Below, in pieces: positions 40,392 through 52,448 of a stretch of 64,000 nucleotides of DNA. The stretch is from contig CAADRB010000002.1 in assembly GCA_900708905.1 (NCBI GenBank), positions 4,347,544 through 4,411,543 of the forward strand, written 5' to 3'. Position 1 is the first letter of the stretch, and each line of letters begins with the position of its first letter. The notes under the pieces are model-generated. The model did no database searches, was not told the DNA's origin, and saw nothing but the letters and a program-made list of their open reading frames with translations. A program made the position numbers and the translations under genes. This stretch comes from Hymenolepis diminuta (lineage: Eukaryota; Platyhelminthes; Cestoda; Cyclophyllidea; Hymenolepididae).

Positions 40392-41057
40392 ATGAGCCTT
40401 CAGAACAGTTACTACAACGAATTATTTAACGGAAAACCCCGAGAGCGCGATAGTGGTTACGGTGCTAGCAGAGATATTAGCTTTACTGATCTACCAAGGA
40501 GCCCTAGCTCCAATTCATTAATATTTTCAATGAGCCCTCCAAACGATACTGTTCCGATGGTGAAGGAAGATTTACCTGATGAATCCATAATTAATCATGT
40601 CGAAACTGTGCAATACACAACTGTAATGCCGGCGACCTATGTGAAAGGTTTCAAGCATGGTGGAATTGAAATTTGCGTTCCTGGATTGGTACATAGTGTT
40701 TTCAAGCCACCTAGAGGAATGAAAGTCGAATTTCGGCTTCCACAGGAAGGAGATACTGAGGAGAAAGATAAGGACCTTTTTATAAAGGCTGGATGGCAAC
40801 AAATAGATTATTACAAGGATCGCATCGAGAGAATCCGACGGAATGAACCAGTTTCGAGCTCTTCAGTGTCTTCAGCACACGACTGGAGAGAAGATCAACA
40901 TTCGCCGAGTGGTCATCGGCTATACAGTAACTATTTCAATGGTTTCGATTCTAATCAAAGTAATAATGCAGATGCAGAGAGTTACTCTGGAAGTAATTCA
41001 AATCTGTTCGGCTTGTTTGGCGGGGATCTCACCAATCGCAATTGGAGGCGTCGGTAG
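40392..41057 (+). CDS. Uncharacterised 221-residue hydrophilic protein, single coding exon
   Basis: I do not recognise this protein. The ATG is the likely start: an in-frame TGA lies 21 bases upstream, after a good splice acceptor at 40348-40349. The first 60 residues are rich in Ser, Pro and Asp and look disordered, with DSGYGAS at 20-26, which resembles a phosphodegron-type DSG(x)nS. The centre, about 65-150, is better structured: TVMPATYVKGFKHGGIEICV, then FKPPRGMKVEFRLP and the basic amphipathic stretch FIKAGWQQIDYYKDRIERIR. The tail is Ser/Asn/Gly-rich and ends RNWRRR. There is no signal peptide, membrane segment or coiled coil, so it is probably cytosolic or nuclear. It faces CASP tail to tail. 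Composition, the upstream stop, the acceptor and the downstream AATAAA together support a real, perhaps lineage-specific, gene. Confidence 0.75.
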   Translation: MSLQNSYYNELFNGKPRERDSGYGASRDISFTDLPRSPSSNSLIFSMSPPNDTVPMVKEDLPDESIINHVETVQYTTVMPATYVKGFKHGGIEICVPGLVHSVFKPPRGMKVEFRLPQEGDTEEKDKDLFIKAGWQQIDYYKDRIERIRRNEPVSSSSVSSAHDWREDQHSPSGHRLYSNYFNGFDSNQSNNADAESYSGSNSNLFGLFGGDLTNRNWRRR

Positions 41058-41191
41058 ACATCGCTTTGATTCTCGATAAGAATCATTCTATTTTGTAATA
41101 GACTCTTAGGCGTTTTGTAATATCTTGTGTAGATTTGTAGTGCTTTGTGGGGAGATCATACCCAATCTATTTTTGATAAGTGTTAAATATG

Positions 41192-41197
41192 AATAAA
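41192..41197 (+). terminator. Poly(A) signal AATAAA for the 221-residue gene
   Basis: A canonical AATAAA lies 135 bases past the TAG stop, in an AT-rich stretch, giving a short 3' untranslated region. Confidence 0.55.
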
Positions 41198-44100
41198 TGC
41201 TTGATATAAAGCAATTTTCTTTAAAGGACTGGTTAAAGTAGTTTAAAATATTCGTGTCTTTGATGAAGAGGAAATTTGAATTAATCCGGTTCGGTATGAG
41301 ATTTATGATGTAATGGGATACCATACTACGAAGATGCTGAGGAATCAATTATAGGGGTCTTAATCCGGTCGAACGATGAAAATGGGCTGAGGGAAAAGTG
41401 ACCTTATTTTATGGGGCTTTATCGGGAACTGCAATTCCTTTCGAGAGAATTTCTTTCCAGATCGTTAAATGCTTCCTTGCAATCATTGGATGAACTGTAG
41501 TGTGCACTGCTAAAGAAGCTAGCATCATTCTATACTATCAACCATCAGAAAAAAATCTCGCACGATTATACGAACTGTCGTCTTGAACGTAGGAGTGGCT
41601 TCTAGATCAGGTGTACAGTAATGAATTTAAACGGGGAAGCTTTCATCTTGTAAATTGATGTCGTATATCATTTTCACTCATTTTTATTTATCATTTAAGC
41701 TCTGATCAGTCATTATCAAAGGTTGATTGGAGTGGATTTTTAAGAGCAAAGAGGTCTCAGGTACAACTGCGGATATGTGAAAACCATTTAAAGACTGAAA
41801 TTTCCTCTCCCAGCATTTATATACATAACCTTGTGTTCAGGGAGACTAAGTCGGCAACATAAAAGATTTCTTATTTTTATAAATCCACTCACGAAGATGT
41901 CTTCAGATGACATTAACCTCCTTTGGAAGTATGTCTCAAAGCGATGTTTGATAAAAATGCATAAGTTTTCTCTCAGTTTTAATTATTTTCGATAATGATT
42001 CCATTCACTGGACATATGAAGAGAGCTACTTAATCTATGTACACATTCCTGCGAATAAATGAGGTCTTCATCTTGACATTTTGGTATGTTCGCTTTCAGT
42101 TCCGGTTACTTTCAACATTCATCGATGAGTCCAAATTGCTAAAGCTTTTGTCGTTCGTCTATCCGCAGTATTCTAAAAAAATTGCTTCAATATCCAAATG
42201 ATCTTTTCCTTAATGAGAATTAAAGAAATATATTAAAAGTCCTGGAACAAAACCGATCATCCAGGTGTTTTGCTTTTTAGACACCGCATTACTTTACCGA
42301 GCTTGCAGATAGTATTTACTTTAATGCAAATTATATTTACAGCATCGGGTACAAACTAACGCAACTTTAAAGAAATTGATGATATCCGTTTTCAGATATT
42401 TTGGATCGTCACAACTAACCATTTCAAGATATGGTTTCGAATATTTCTTTAATGACGAGTACTTTCTCTAAGACTGTTCAGGAGCTTGATCGATTCCTCA
42501 AATAGATGTCATAGCAGCGTGAAGAGGTCCATATTACAGTGTATGCTATCTCAGTTTTGCCACATTACGATCAGTTAATCTGTTTAAAATCAGCTGCAGT
42601 CATTCTACTTCTCAAACTTTAGAAGAATTAATTGAAATGACAGGACTAACGTGTTAATAGACATTGTATACTGTGGATAGGAATTTGCTCGGTAATCCAG
42701 GTGACAATTCATGAAATTTGAATTTTGGAATGTGAATTGTTCATTCAATGAATGTTATGCAACCCAAATCCAAAACTCAAATGAAATAAAGGTCTTGGAT
42801 CCTTTACTTTACTTCCAATATATTTCCGACCTTCCTCCCTCTTTTATTGAACTAACTGTTAACCAACTGTTATCCCCATAATGAAAAATCGTAGAGGTTA
42901 TAATGTAATTATATGATGTTATGGCAATAGTATCTCATAAAAGCAAAAATGTGAGATACATTTTTTTTTAAATTTGAAATTATGAAGACTCAAATAAAAT
43001 GAAAGCTAAAAATCTTCAATCGTAATGAATACTTTCCGATATTTCAAGCTATAGGAGTCTTAGGAATAAGAATCACTAACGATAACTTCAGTTATTTTCT
43101 TGCTGGATTGAAACCCTGATTTTGTTTTCATCATGTTTAAAATGTTCCTCTCGAATCCTCCGATATTAATTACGATGTATTTAATTTTAAAATCTCCTTC
43201 TTAATGGGAATAGTCGATGTTGGCTCCCACTCAACCTTAAAGAGATTAGAATCTCCCTCCCCCATTTTATGTAATTTGACCTTGAAGAGCTTACCGTAAG
43301 TGAGTCTGTTGTGGTCACGATCTTACCCCTTAACATTTCATTGGGGTCTTGGTGGTCCTTTTACTGCCGGATTTTTAATAATTCAAAGTGTCGAGATAAG
43401 TGACGGTATTTGAGAACTGTGTGTTGACCTCAAAGTACCTCCCCTTTGACTATCCAGAAAGTTTGCAGATTTACGACTCTTGCCGACTTGGGTTTTATGA
43501 AATAGTATGATGTGAATGATAAAAGCTGAATTATTTACTCGATTATATTTATGGTTTAAGCATTTAAACATATCTACATAGTAATATGGCCACATATTTG
43601 ACTTTCTAAGGGGTTAGTTTATCCTAATTGAATTTAACATCTATTAGATCCACTACCAATATTTCTTCATTTATTACATTAAACAGCAAACTACCACCCG
43701 TTTTCATTACACTGCGGAGTTTGACTCCCTCAAATAGTGTTTAAGGTCACTGGTTAAGATAAATGTTGTTATCACAAATCGGATTAAAGGTTGCGTCTGT
43801 AACGTGTGTTCCGAATGATTAATAAATAAATAACCTCACTCTTTGTAAATAAATTGGGAAGTGCTTAGGTCCCTAAAATTATCCACTTTAAATTATGTAA
43901 CACAGTCACAAATAGAATTTTTTATAAGTAAATTTATGAGATAAATTGATCAATTCATGCCAGATAACGAAACCTAAGGGCACTTTTGCTCAGTTAAATT
44001 TGCATATGAGGCGGGACATTTTAGCGATAAATGACCTCATCTACGCCCTAACCACCGATTTTCAAGTCAAATGTATTTAAATGCAGTACGGCAGTCAGAG

Positions 44101-46564
44101 GTTACGAGTTTGACGCCCATCAGCTCACATCTAGAGGTGATGGGGGTAGGGGGGCAGGATCCAAGTTTCCCACCAGGGAGGATCTACGGTACAATACCCC
44201 TATCCAATGACTTTTGAGACATGCTTTCTAAAATGTACGTTAGATGTATTAAATTCATTCCTAAAGTATATTAGAAAAGCTATATCATTCAGAAATGTAT
44301 TAATTAATAATTGGAACAGTTATGTATGCGATTTTCATAATCGTCTAATTCTTAGTATCAAGAAAATTATTGACTATTTATTTTTCTTTTATTGGGGATG
44401 TCCTATTTTGTTCGAATTACATTCCAAAGTGTTTCTCAATTTAAAGGGGAAAATCGTGTTACTGGCACGCTTATTTCTAATCGCCTTGAGCATAATAGTG
44501 AATAGCAAAAGGAATTACCAAGAGAACAAACAGATGTACGAGCTGGCCCTCAGTTATGTAAAATCATTTGGGTGGTCAAGAGTTTGATGAACTATAGAGA
44601 CGAAAAGATGAGGCAAAAGGATGTTGTAAAATCGGCATTTTATTTATATAATATCTTAATATTCCCAAATCTTAATAACATAACAGTGTTTACTCCTGCA
44701 GTGAAGAGCCCCAAAGGAATGCACTGTCTTTTTTCACTCTCCCTCTGTTAATGACCAATAAAAAGCAGAGTTGGTTATTTTGATCATTGAGGTCCCACTG
44801 ATTATTCTCTAGATAAGCAGATAGGTAAGTTGTAATCATATTGCTGAACAAATTATATATTTACGTTGCATGCGTCATCTTTTCTAAGTGATAGTGATTT
44901 CGGTCACTGTCGAAAGTAGAGAAAATCCAACTAACTGCTTAAGAAAATGACGAAAAATGGATTTGAAATATTTTGCTTCCATGACTATCCTTAATCTTTG
45001 CATTATTAGAACCCATTGCAGTTGTGTTAAATACTAAACGAATTCAATTAAACCTTACCGTGAGAATATGTTGAGTATAAGAAAAAGATTTTACTAATAA
45101 ACGTCATAAACTACGATCTGATAAGATTAAAAGCTTGCAAAAGATCGACTTAAAAATTATTACCTCTTAATCTCAAAGAACGCTGAAGGCTACAGATTTT
45201 GAAAGTAATACCGTTTCTATTTAGTTAGGTTTTATTATGATAGTCTAGCGGGATCTTCTACAGAAGTTTCACTGATGTATGAATGAAATTGCCAATCAGT
45301 CTTATTAATACGGGTATGAACAGGGATGGTTTAGAGAGAGAGAGGAATTTTTCTCAATTGGCAGCTTCAAATTATATCCTTTTTTCCTTTAAAAGGTTTT
45401 CAAAATCAAATTCTGATGTTATAAATGCTCACCATATAAATTACTTCAATGAATATTTTAAAGTTCTTTGAATCAACTACTCTTACTTTTCAATCTATGC
45501 CTGAAGTTTTCACGCGGACCGATTGAGTGGTTCTACCGGAGCTTGCAAATTTCTGAATGTGAGTAAACGCTATTCAGTCAGAACCGCTACAACTTGCTGA
45601 CTCATTACCGAAGATATAAAAGAAAAGAAAAAATATTCGAATGATGACGGTAACTCTGGCATTATCTTGTTTGATTTATATTTTGACAGTAAATAATCAA
45701 TTTCACCAACGTCAAACGCTTAAAAACTGACAGCCGGTTTCTCCACATACATATAGACTACAGCAAATACAGTAAAACACCACTCAGTCAAATTGCACGC
45801 AGAGATGAGTATACATGGTACACAAATTGACAGTGTCACTAATACAAGCAGATTTGCAAGGTCGGCTCAAGGAAAATTCATCATTCCGGTCACTTATATG
45901 ATCAATTCAATGTTGAGTAAAGTTGTCATATATTTTGAAGACCATGCCAAAAATATTTATACCATGAGGCGAAATAGGAAGCTATAATGATGATTGCTGA
46001 TGTGGATTGGAGGACTAAAAATTAACGTAATCCAGAGGAAATTTGAAAGAGATCAAAATATTGCGAAATCAAATCGGCTTCCACTGACTATTTCCAATAT
46101 GATTCACCCGTACTGCTTAAAACATTCTTCCAATATTAGAGACGGTTATTATTAATTTCTGTAAATTTCTAGCAAATTTCACACCCATATTGCGGAGCAT
46201 TCAAAAGCACTTAACAAGATATGTTTCTCGTCCTATTTGAGTAAGGGCTACAGCGGCAACTATTGATGTATGATTCCCATCATACATCATCATAGATTGG
46301 GAAGCAAACGCTAAAAAGAGGCAACTCATATTTTGTTAAATGCATGCATATAAATGAACATGGTAGGAAAACTGGGTTGAATGAAGTGAAAAAGCAAAAA
46401 ACTCAATAATATATTTAAATATATAAATGAAAATAGATATTCTTAATATAAACATCACGTCATATTAGCACACAAAGTAAAATAACGAAAGACTGCAGTT
46501 AAAATGAATATATAAATGTAACGGTGGGATATGGAAGGGTGTATAGATCTAAAGACGATCAGCA
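41198..46564. other. Intergenic DNA between convergent genes
   Basis: No supported gene. It lies between the 3' ends of the 221-residue gene (+) and CASP (-). The 126-codon frame at 44207-44587 (+) is hydrophobic and about as long as the longest chance frame expected. A segment around 44080-44130 has a weak B-box-like GAGTTTGACGCCC and may be an eroded SINE. A 9-bp inverted repeat (GATGTATGA) lies at 46265-46288. Confidence 0.45.
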
Positions 46565-49500
46565 TTATAACTTAGGAGGATTATCATCGAACGATGAGGA
46601 AATGGGGCCAGTGGAGGTAACCATCTTGTAGAGGATTAAGAAGACAAGCAGATGCATGACTAACACGTATGCAAATGTTGCCAAGCGAGCACCCCGGTTA
46701 TGTACTATCATCCGACCCTGAAATGGATACAGAGAGGCTATTCAGATGAGTCATATATGTGTATTTAAGAGATATGCTAAAGGAATCAGGTCATTATGAC
46801 GAAATAGCAATTTAATTAATTCTCAAATCCATATGTAATGGTGGCGTGTGGATATGCCGATAAAATCAGATGTCGTGGGTTCGATTCCCGTTGGTGCACA
46901 CTAACGATTAGAATATTAGCTCTTTTCAACTCGCTATCTACCTATAGAAAAAAATATACTTAAATGGCTTGACATTGGAAGATAAGCTCTGGACACCGTG
47001 GACAAATTGTGACAACTTATGACAGTTGAAACTTAGGATATCGGAATAGGAAACTGTGAATCCAAAAAAATTAAATCAACCGCAGCTTACATTGTTGTCA
47101 TTTATTATCAGGGCAATTTATTACTATTATTTTTACTTCTCAGCTTATCTATACTATATGACTCCCTCCCTCTAACTCCTTATTTGACTATTTGCAATTT
47201 GATATCCTTGCTGTAGGTAATGGTATTCATAATAGTGAACTCCGTTGATATTTATTATGGAACTTCTCATCATCAGGTTACTTTTTCCGCTATTAAAAGA
47301 AAAAATGTATTAGTTGCTAATCACAGTCCACGTCAACCAAAGATGGGAGTGAGACCACCATTCCTCAATATTTCAAAATTGGAAAATTCAGACGTATGAA
47401 TTTCCCTAACTTCAGGCAAATGTGGCCCGTGAAATTCAGAATTACTAAATTACAGATTAATGCAAACCTTCACACGTAAGAAATAATATCTTCCTTCATA
47501 GGTGAGCTTTAATTAAACGAAGCACTTCCAAATGGTTAAGCCAAGAAAGTCTTACGTACAAAGCAGCTATGATCACAACTGAAGCTATGCATAAATCGTT
47601 CCTAATTTATATTCAAGATATATTTAAACGACCAGATTAAACATATAGTTGGAATGCTGGTTATATTCATCTCCTTAGGAGCGGATGACACACAACTCTA
47701 TAGATCAGAAGAATGTAGTACAAATCTTAACTCACCAGACTGTGCATGACTTTCTCATAGGGCTGAAGGGCCTGATATCGTTGCTGGCGTTCTCGTTGAC
47801 CAAATTGTTTGAAAGGATTCAGTCGATCCTCATAAGCATTTGAGTACCGTGCCAGAACTTCATCTTCCTGAGCATGATTTGAGCCTGCATTCGTAGAGGA
47901 ATTGTAACTCTGAACAAATCGAATTTTCTCGTACAATTTCACGTTGTCCTGTCGGAGAGCCTCTAATTGTGTCTGAACTGTCACGACTTGCTGACGCATT
48001 GACAAAAGATTCTAGGGAAAAATAAGAAAAAAAAGTGGAAGAATAGTACGTGACGTATTCACGTTTGATTAGACGTTTTACTAACGTCAGATGCTATATT
48101 ACTGGCAGATGAATGCCGTACATACACACGGATCCGATGGTACAGTGCGTAAATAAACACAGAGAATACACTAGTGTCATCAGACGCACATTGACAGGGT
48201 AACTAACACTATTTTTCGGTTAAATCACCTGAAATAGGGGACTTGTCAAATTTACAATCGTCTATACCTATAGAAAAACACTTTCACTCACCGTTTTGAA
48301 CATAATGTTGTACCAAATTAACCAAATAAACCTCATGTCACTAGAGGTCAGTATTCATATACTTGTGCAGTAACTCACTTTTTGCTTTAATCCCCAGTTT
48401 TATGGTTCGATTATCCTTTGGGTTGCGATTATTACTAAAATAACAATCTAAGCTAAGATTTTAGCTACCCTCTCTCTTCAAGAAACAGATCAAAAGATCT
48501 ATAATCCCAGTTCTGGAGCTGTCAAAACTTTTGCACTTACTTCTTCTAATTCCCGATTTTGCTGTCTCAATCTATCACGCTGACTTTGAACAATAGAGAG
48601 AATAGACGATTCTCCTGCAGCCGCTTTTTCTTCCTTCTGATCCAAGAGTATTTCCCTAAGTGGAGAAACCGGTTCCATATCTTGCCCTCCTCCAACAACA
48701 TCCGAACTCTCGTGTAGCTTCTGGTGATGCCAAGCACTAACTCGATTAAGATCCTCCTCCAAATGACTTATGAGAACCTTTTGCTGGGCCTCACGTTCAG
48801 CCAGATCAGCATTTGCAGATCTCAGATTATTGAGCTCAGCTAAATTTAAGAAAGATCTGTTCGAATAACTGAAAAAATACGAACGGCAAGTAATTAGACT
48901 ACAGAGCATACCTTCAACTCGATCCTTTTCCGCATTAACGCTAGCAATTCTATTCTGTAGTTGTTCATTCTTTCTCCTAAGTCTAATTTCTAACGCTTCA
49001 TCGGTCGAGGCGTTTTCATCGCTCTGCTGGTCAAATTCGATGGAACGGAGAACCTTCAACTCCCGTTTAATTGTGTCATAGTCACTTTTAGACTGTAGCT
49101 CAGATTGAAGAGCTGATAATGACTGTTGAGCTGATCTTAAAGCAGCCTCTGTTGACTCCAGACGAAAATGAAGGTTTTCAGATTCCTGCTTGCGTTCAGT
49201 TTCAACCGTGTGTAAATGTGCCATTAAATCAGTAATCTATAAAATTACAAACTTTTACTACTAACAGTGTAGAAGTAGCGAGATTATTATGCATTATGCA
49301 AAAACACACCTCTTCCTTCTTGGACTCAAGTTGGGATTCTAGTTCTTCTATTTGTGTCAAAAGTTGAACGGTTTCTATAGGATTAGAAGTAAGAGTTGCG
49401 GATCTGTCATTGCCTGCTTGACGTTTTGATAGCTGGGCTTCTTGTTGTAGGGTTTTTATCCGCTACAAGTAAGGCATGCGTTAAAATGCTTTTAAAATAA

Positions 49501-52448
49501 GCTATTTCAAGAAAAAATGGGAACTTACCTCTTGCGCCTTTTCAAGATCGCTGACAAGAATCTCTAGTTCCCGAGTTCTAGATAACAAATTAGATATTAT
49601 ATTCAAATAAGCATTTCTTACTTGGCAGATCGGACTTCCTCTAAATGTGATTGCAAATCGAAAATTTGTGACTGGGCCGCTTTCAATGCTGAAAGTAAGA
49701 AAATGGGAATTGATAATAAAAAACGATTTCCGTTAATTAAACTACTTTTAAGAGAACAGCAACCACATGATACACAAGCGATCTAAGATGTATGGTTACA
49801 CATGACATTAACATATACATCGATATTGACTCCAAATATTAAACAGTTGCCGCTCAATCTTAAAGTGAAAATCAAATATCCGTGGGCAAAGCTTTTCAAC
49901 TTCGGTTGAAAGTGAGATAAACCAATTAGTCAAAGATAACCTTATAATCTGAGAAGAACGTTCTTAAAATTCCTTACAATGAAAGCTTAGCATGATTTCA
50001 AGACCCCCTATTTATCAGTGTCTTATCGGACATTACACTGACTGCCACAGAGAGACAAAAAATCTAAAGCGCACTCATAACCATTTTCTTCTCTATTATT
50101 ATTTGCTACCACACCATTTCGCCAATTTCTGTCACTATGCAATGTGAAAGTAGTTTGTTCGTGCCATTTGCCTTTTCGAACTATCCTAGCAAGAAAGTCT
50201 ATTTGAGCATCGTATGATATGTGATCGTATTGACAATTGGTTTAAATTGATTAACACTAGATTACACAACCCTTATATTTGAAACACTTCAATATAGAAT
50301 AGTTAAAAAATTCCTTTCATTGATGTTATAAAGTATTATAAAAAGGAAGATTTTTAGTGAAAAGGTCAGTTTCCTCAGAAAATGAGTTACACTAGAAACA
50401 TACCTTCAGCAAGTGAAGAAGCTTTTAGATCGATGTCTTGGGTCCGAGCATTGGCTTCAGCAACAAGAATGGCTGCTTGACGCTCTTGTTCTTCAGTGGC
50501 TTCCTCAAGTCGTCGTTGTGATTGAGCACGTTCCTCTTCAAGCTCCTCTATTCTGGCAGCGGCTTTCCGAAGCTGAGTCTCTGAAAGGGATCAAAAGGGA
50601 AATTGAGTGTGTCAATTTATAAATAGAGATAATTGTGTCAGTAACAATAATATAAAAATAAAACGAAGATGCAGTGATGGAAATTATGAAAAAGGATCGA
50701 TTTTGAACAAATGAAGTAATGAGAGAATCAGTAATCATTTTTTCTAAATATATGATTCTATTTTTTAAACGATCTACCGAGCAGAAAAAAATATATCGTA
50801 AAGAATTTTAGGTACATCACTATGACCTTAATAACTACCTAAAAAGTCTAAAAGATAGTCAATAAAATGTTTAGATTAAACAATTAAGTCTAGCTGCTGT
50901 GACGGAAAAAACGAATTCGACTTTAAGTAAACACTTTACACTCTAGGAGTTCAGATAAAGGGCACCCAATCAAAGCAAGTATTTCAATACATAATCACAA
51001 GGAAATAAAATAAACGATGAAAATTACAGAGATAATTTTTAAGGAAATCAGTGACATGGTACACGTAACCTTGCTAAGTTCATCAAAGTGACAGATATAT
51101 GTATTTATAATAATAAGCAAGCAAATGATGATAGAAGCCAATTATGCTATTTATAACATACAATAAAGATTTTTTGAAAATCGCGACACTATATTTGATC
51201 TCTGAAAAACAAATATGAACAAGACTTAAGAACAAAGCAAACGTGTAAATATAATCAGGACTGATCGTTTACTAATGTCATTAAGACAATAATGGTACCA
51301 AATAACAATAGAAGGGAAAATTAAATATTTTGGCTCTTGGATAAGACTCGAGAAAATATACCCGAAGTCTACAGACCTTAATCAACCCTAAACATTAAGA
51401 GAAACATAAAATACTGCTCAACAAGCATGATGAGAGGGATTTTGCGATTACTTTCTAACATTACTTAACAGGTAAGAATTAAGTAGCAAATGAACTTTGA
51501 TCAGGAAAAATATTGAAACGGAAATTAATGGCACTTCGTCGTCCCAAGCATTGCCAAAAAGTAAGCTACAACTATAACATTTGAAGAAATTAAATAGAGA
51601 GGAGAAACATCGTACGGTTTGATTTGGCTACAAAGACTTCAGCCTTTAAATCCTCAATAATTTCTCGTAATCTGGAATTTTCAGTCTTTAAATCGGAAGC
51701 CCGTTGAGCCTGTTTGGTGACGGTCTCCACTTCCGCTAACGCCAAGGAAGGATCTAACAATAGACAGAATAATCATAAGCATTTGCAGAAGAGAACGATG
51801 TAAATTAGGGCAAAAATTGGCAAATGATTAAACAATTGAATGTTAAAATCTGGCAACAGGGACATCATCCAATTATGGCAGTGAAAGTGGGCACAAACAA
51901 ACTTGGAAAAATTTAATGAAAATTACCTGGCATTTCCGCAAGCCGCTGATACACTTGAATAAACGCATCTTCAGCTTTTTGACTTCGTGAGGTGAGATTG
52001 TCAACTTCGGTTTGAAAACTCTTTAACACAGAGGCAGCAGCCTTTTTCGCATCCTAATAAGGAAAAAGTAGTTGTAGTTTATCAAAAAAGCAAAATATGT
52101 CTTAAGGATATACAAACTGGTGGAAGGAAAATGGAATGCTTAATGCCAAATGACGTTTCATGAAAACATTTAATAAATACCAAAATGTGAAATTATTTTA
52201 ACAAAATTTAAAATAGTAGGTCTAGAAGACTAACTCAAGTTTACCTCCGAAGCATTATTACGAAAGTGAAGAAAAACTTCTACAAGCTTTTTTCTTGAAA
52301 TTCGTCCAGTTTCTTGAGCAGCTGCAATTGCTGAAGCTGTGTCACTTAATTCGTTCTACGGAATATTTAGAAGGAAATATGATACCTGCAACTTTGGGAA
52401 CCCAAACTCATTCCAAGCGACCCTCGTCGAAATGACGACAGATTGCAT
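46565..52448 (-). CDS. CASP: CASP, Golgi coiled-coil protein with C-terminal membrane anchor
   Basis: Twelve exons join in frame to 645 residues: 52448-52386, 52355-52245, 52053-51927, 51753-51616, 50580-50404, 49688-49622, 49577-49529, 49462-49310, 49236-48912, 48839-48541, 48011-47736, 46717-46565. All introns are GT-AG. Vertebrate CASP (about 680 residues, made from the CUX1 locus) is a golgin that tethers vesicles at the Golgi. Matches to it run the whole length: WNEFGFPKLQNELSDTAS at the start, VLKSFQTEVDNL, FIQVYQRLAEMPDP, SDLKTENSRLRE, LEILVSDLEKAQ, LKVLRSIEFD, SIVQSQRDRLRQQNRELEE, LRQDNVKLYEKIRFVQSY and RLNPFKQFGQRERQQRYQAL. Most of it is coiled coil. Residues about 607-625 are the membrane anchor (LATFAYVLVMHLLVFLILY), retaining the Tyr and His five residues apart as in vertebrate CASP. 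A 19-residue lumenal tail ending NPPKL follows. The start is supported by an in-frame TAA 12 codons upstream and A at -3. There is no CUT or homeobox part here. Confidence 0.94.
46839..46900 (+). repeat. tRNA-like SINE head in the last CASP intron
   Basis: TGGTGGCGTGTGGATATGCC resembles an A-box region, and GGTTCGATTCC (46878-46888) is a perfect B box followed by CGTTGGTGCACAC. It is related to the SINE-like unit at 37409-37604 by head and acceptor-like sequence (…TGCACAC / …GCACACAC). Downstream similarity is weak, so the body is eroded or of another subfamily. It lies antisense to CASP within the 1018-nt intron 46718-47735. Confidence 0.55.
48840..48911 (-). other. 72-nt in-frame, stop-free CASP intron
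   Basis: Donor GTATGC and acceptor AATTTAG remove exactly 72 bases, giving a seamless coiled-coil join (KDRVEAELNNLRSANADL). The intron is a multiple of three and has no stop in frame. If retained it would insert 24 residues rich in Ser, Cys and aromatics, unlike coiled coil. An earlier TTTTTTCAG within it would give a frameshift, so the last AG is the working acceptor in this model. Confidence 0.75.
52356..52385 (-). other. 30-nt CASP intron 1
   Basis: This GT-AG interval of 30 bases (GTATCA…CCGTAG) lies between the start exon and the second exon. Read through, it ends in an in-frame TAG, so it must be spliced if the 21-residue first exon is real. That exon matches the CASP N terminus in position and pattern (W, then F, then LQ). 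Confidence 0.7.

Noticed and set aside
42030..42200. 54-codon plus-strand frame (YTFLRINEVFILTFWY…)
   Set aside because: Short, no family match, and the acceptor-like AG inside it is not linked to any gene.
44040..44170. Third SINE copy
   Set aside because: Only a weak B-box-like motif and no convincing A box or tail.
44207..44587. 126-codon plus-strand frame, hydrophobic
   Set aside because: Composition is that of translated AT-rich DNA, and a frame of this length is expected roughly once by chance in the window.
46839..46900. Functional tRNA gene
   Set aside because: Good B box, but the acceptor and anticodon stems do not pair; better explained as a SINE head.
47600..47698. Alternative last CASP exon after a 38-nt intron
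   Set aside because: The encoded tail does not match CASP, whereas the exon at 46717-46565 matches the anchor region in phase and sequence. Kept only as a possible isoform.
48499..49224. 241-codon minus-strand open frame as one CASP exon
   Set aside because: It spans the 72-nt intron 48840-48911 and runs past the donor at 48540. Family alignment favours two exons.
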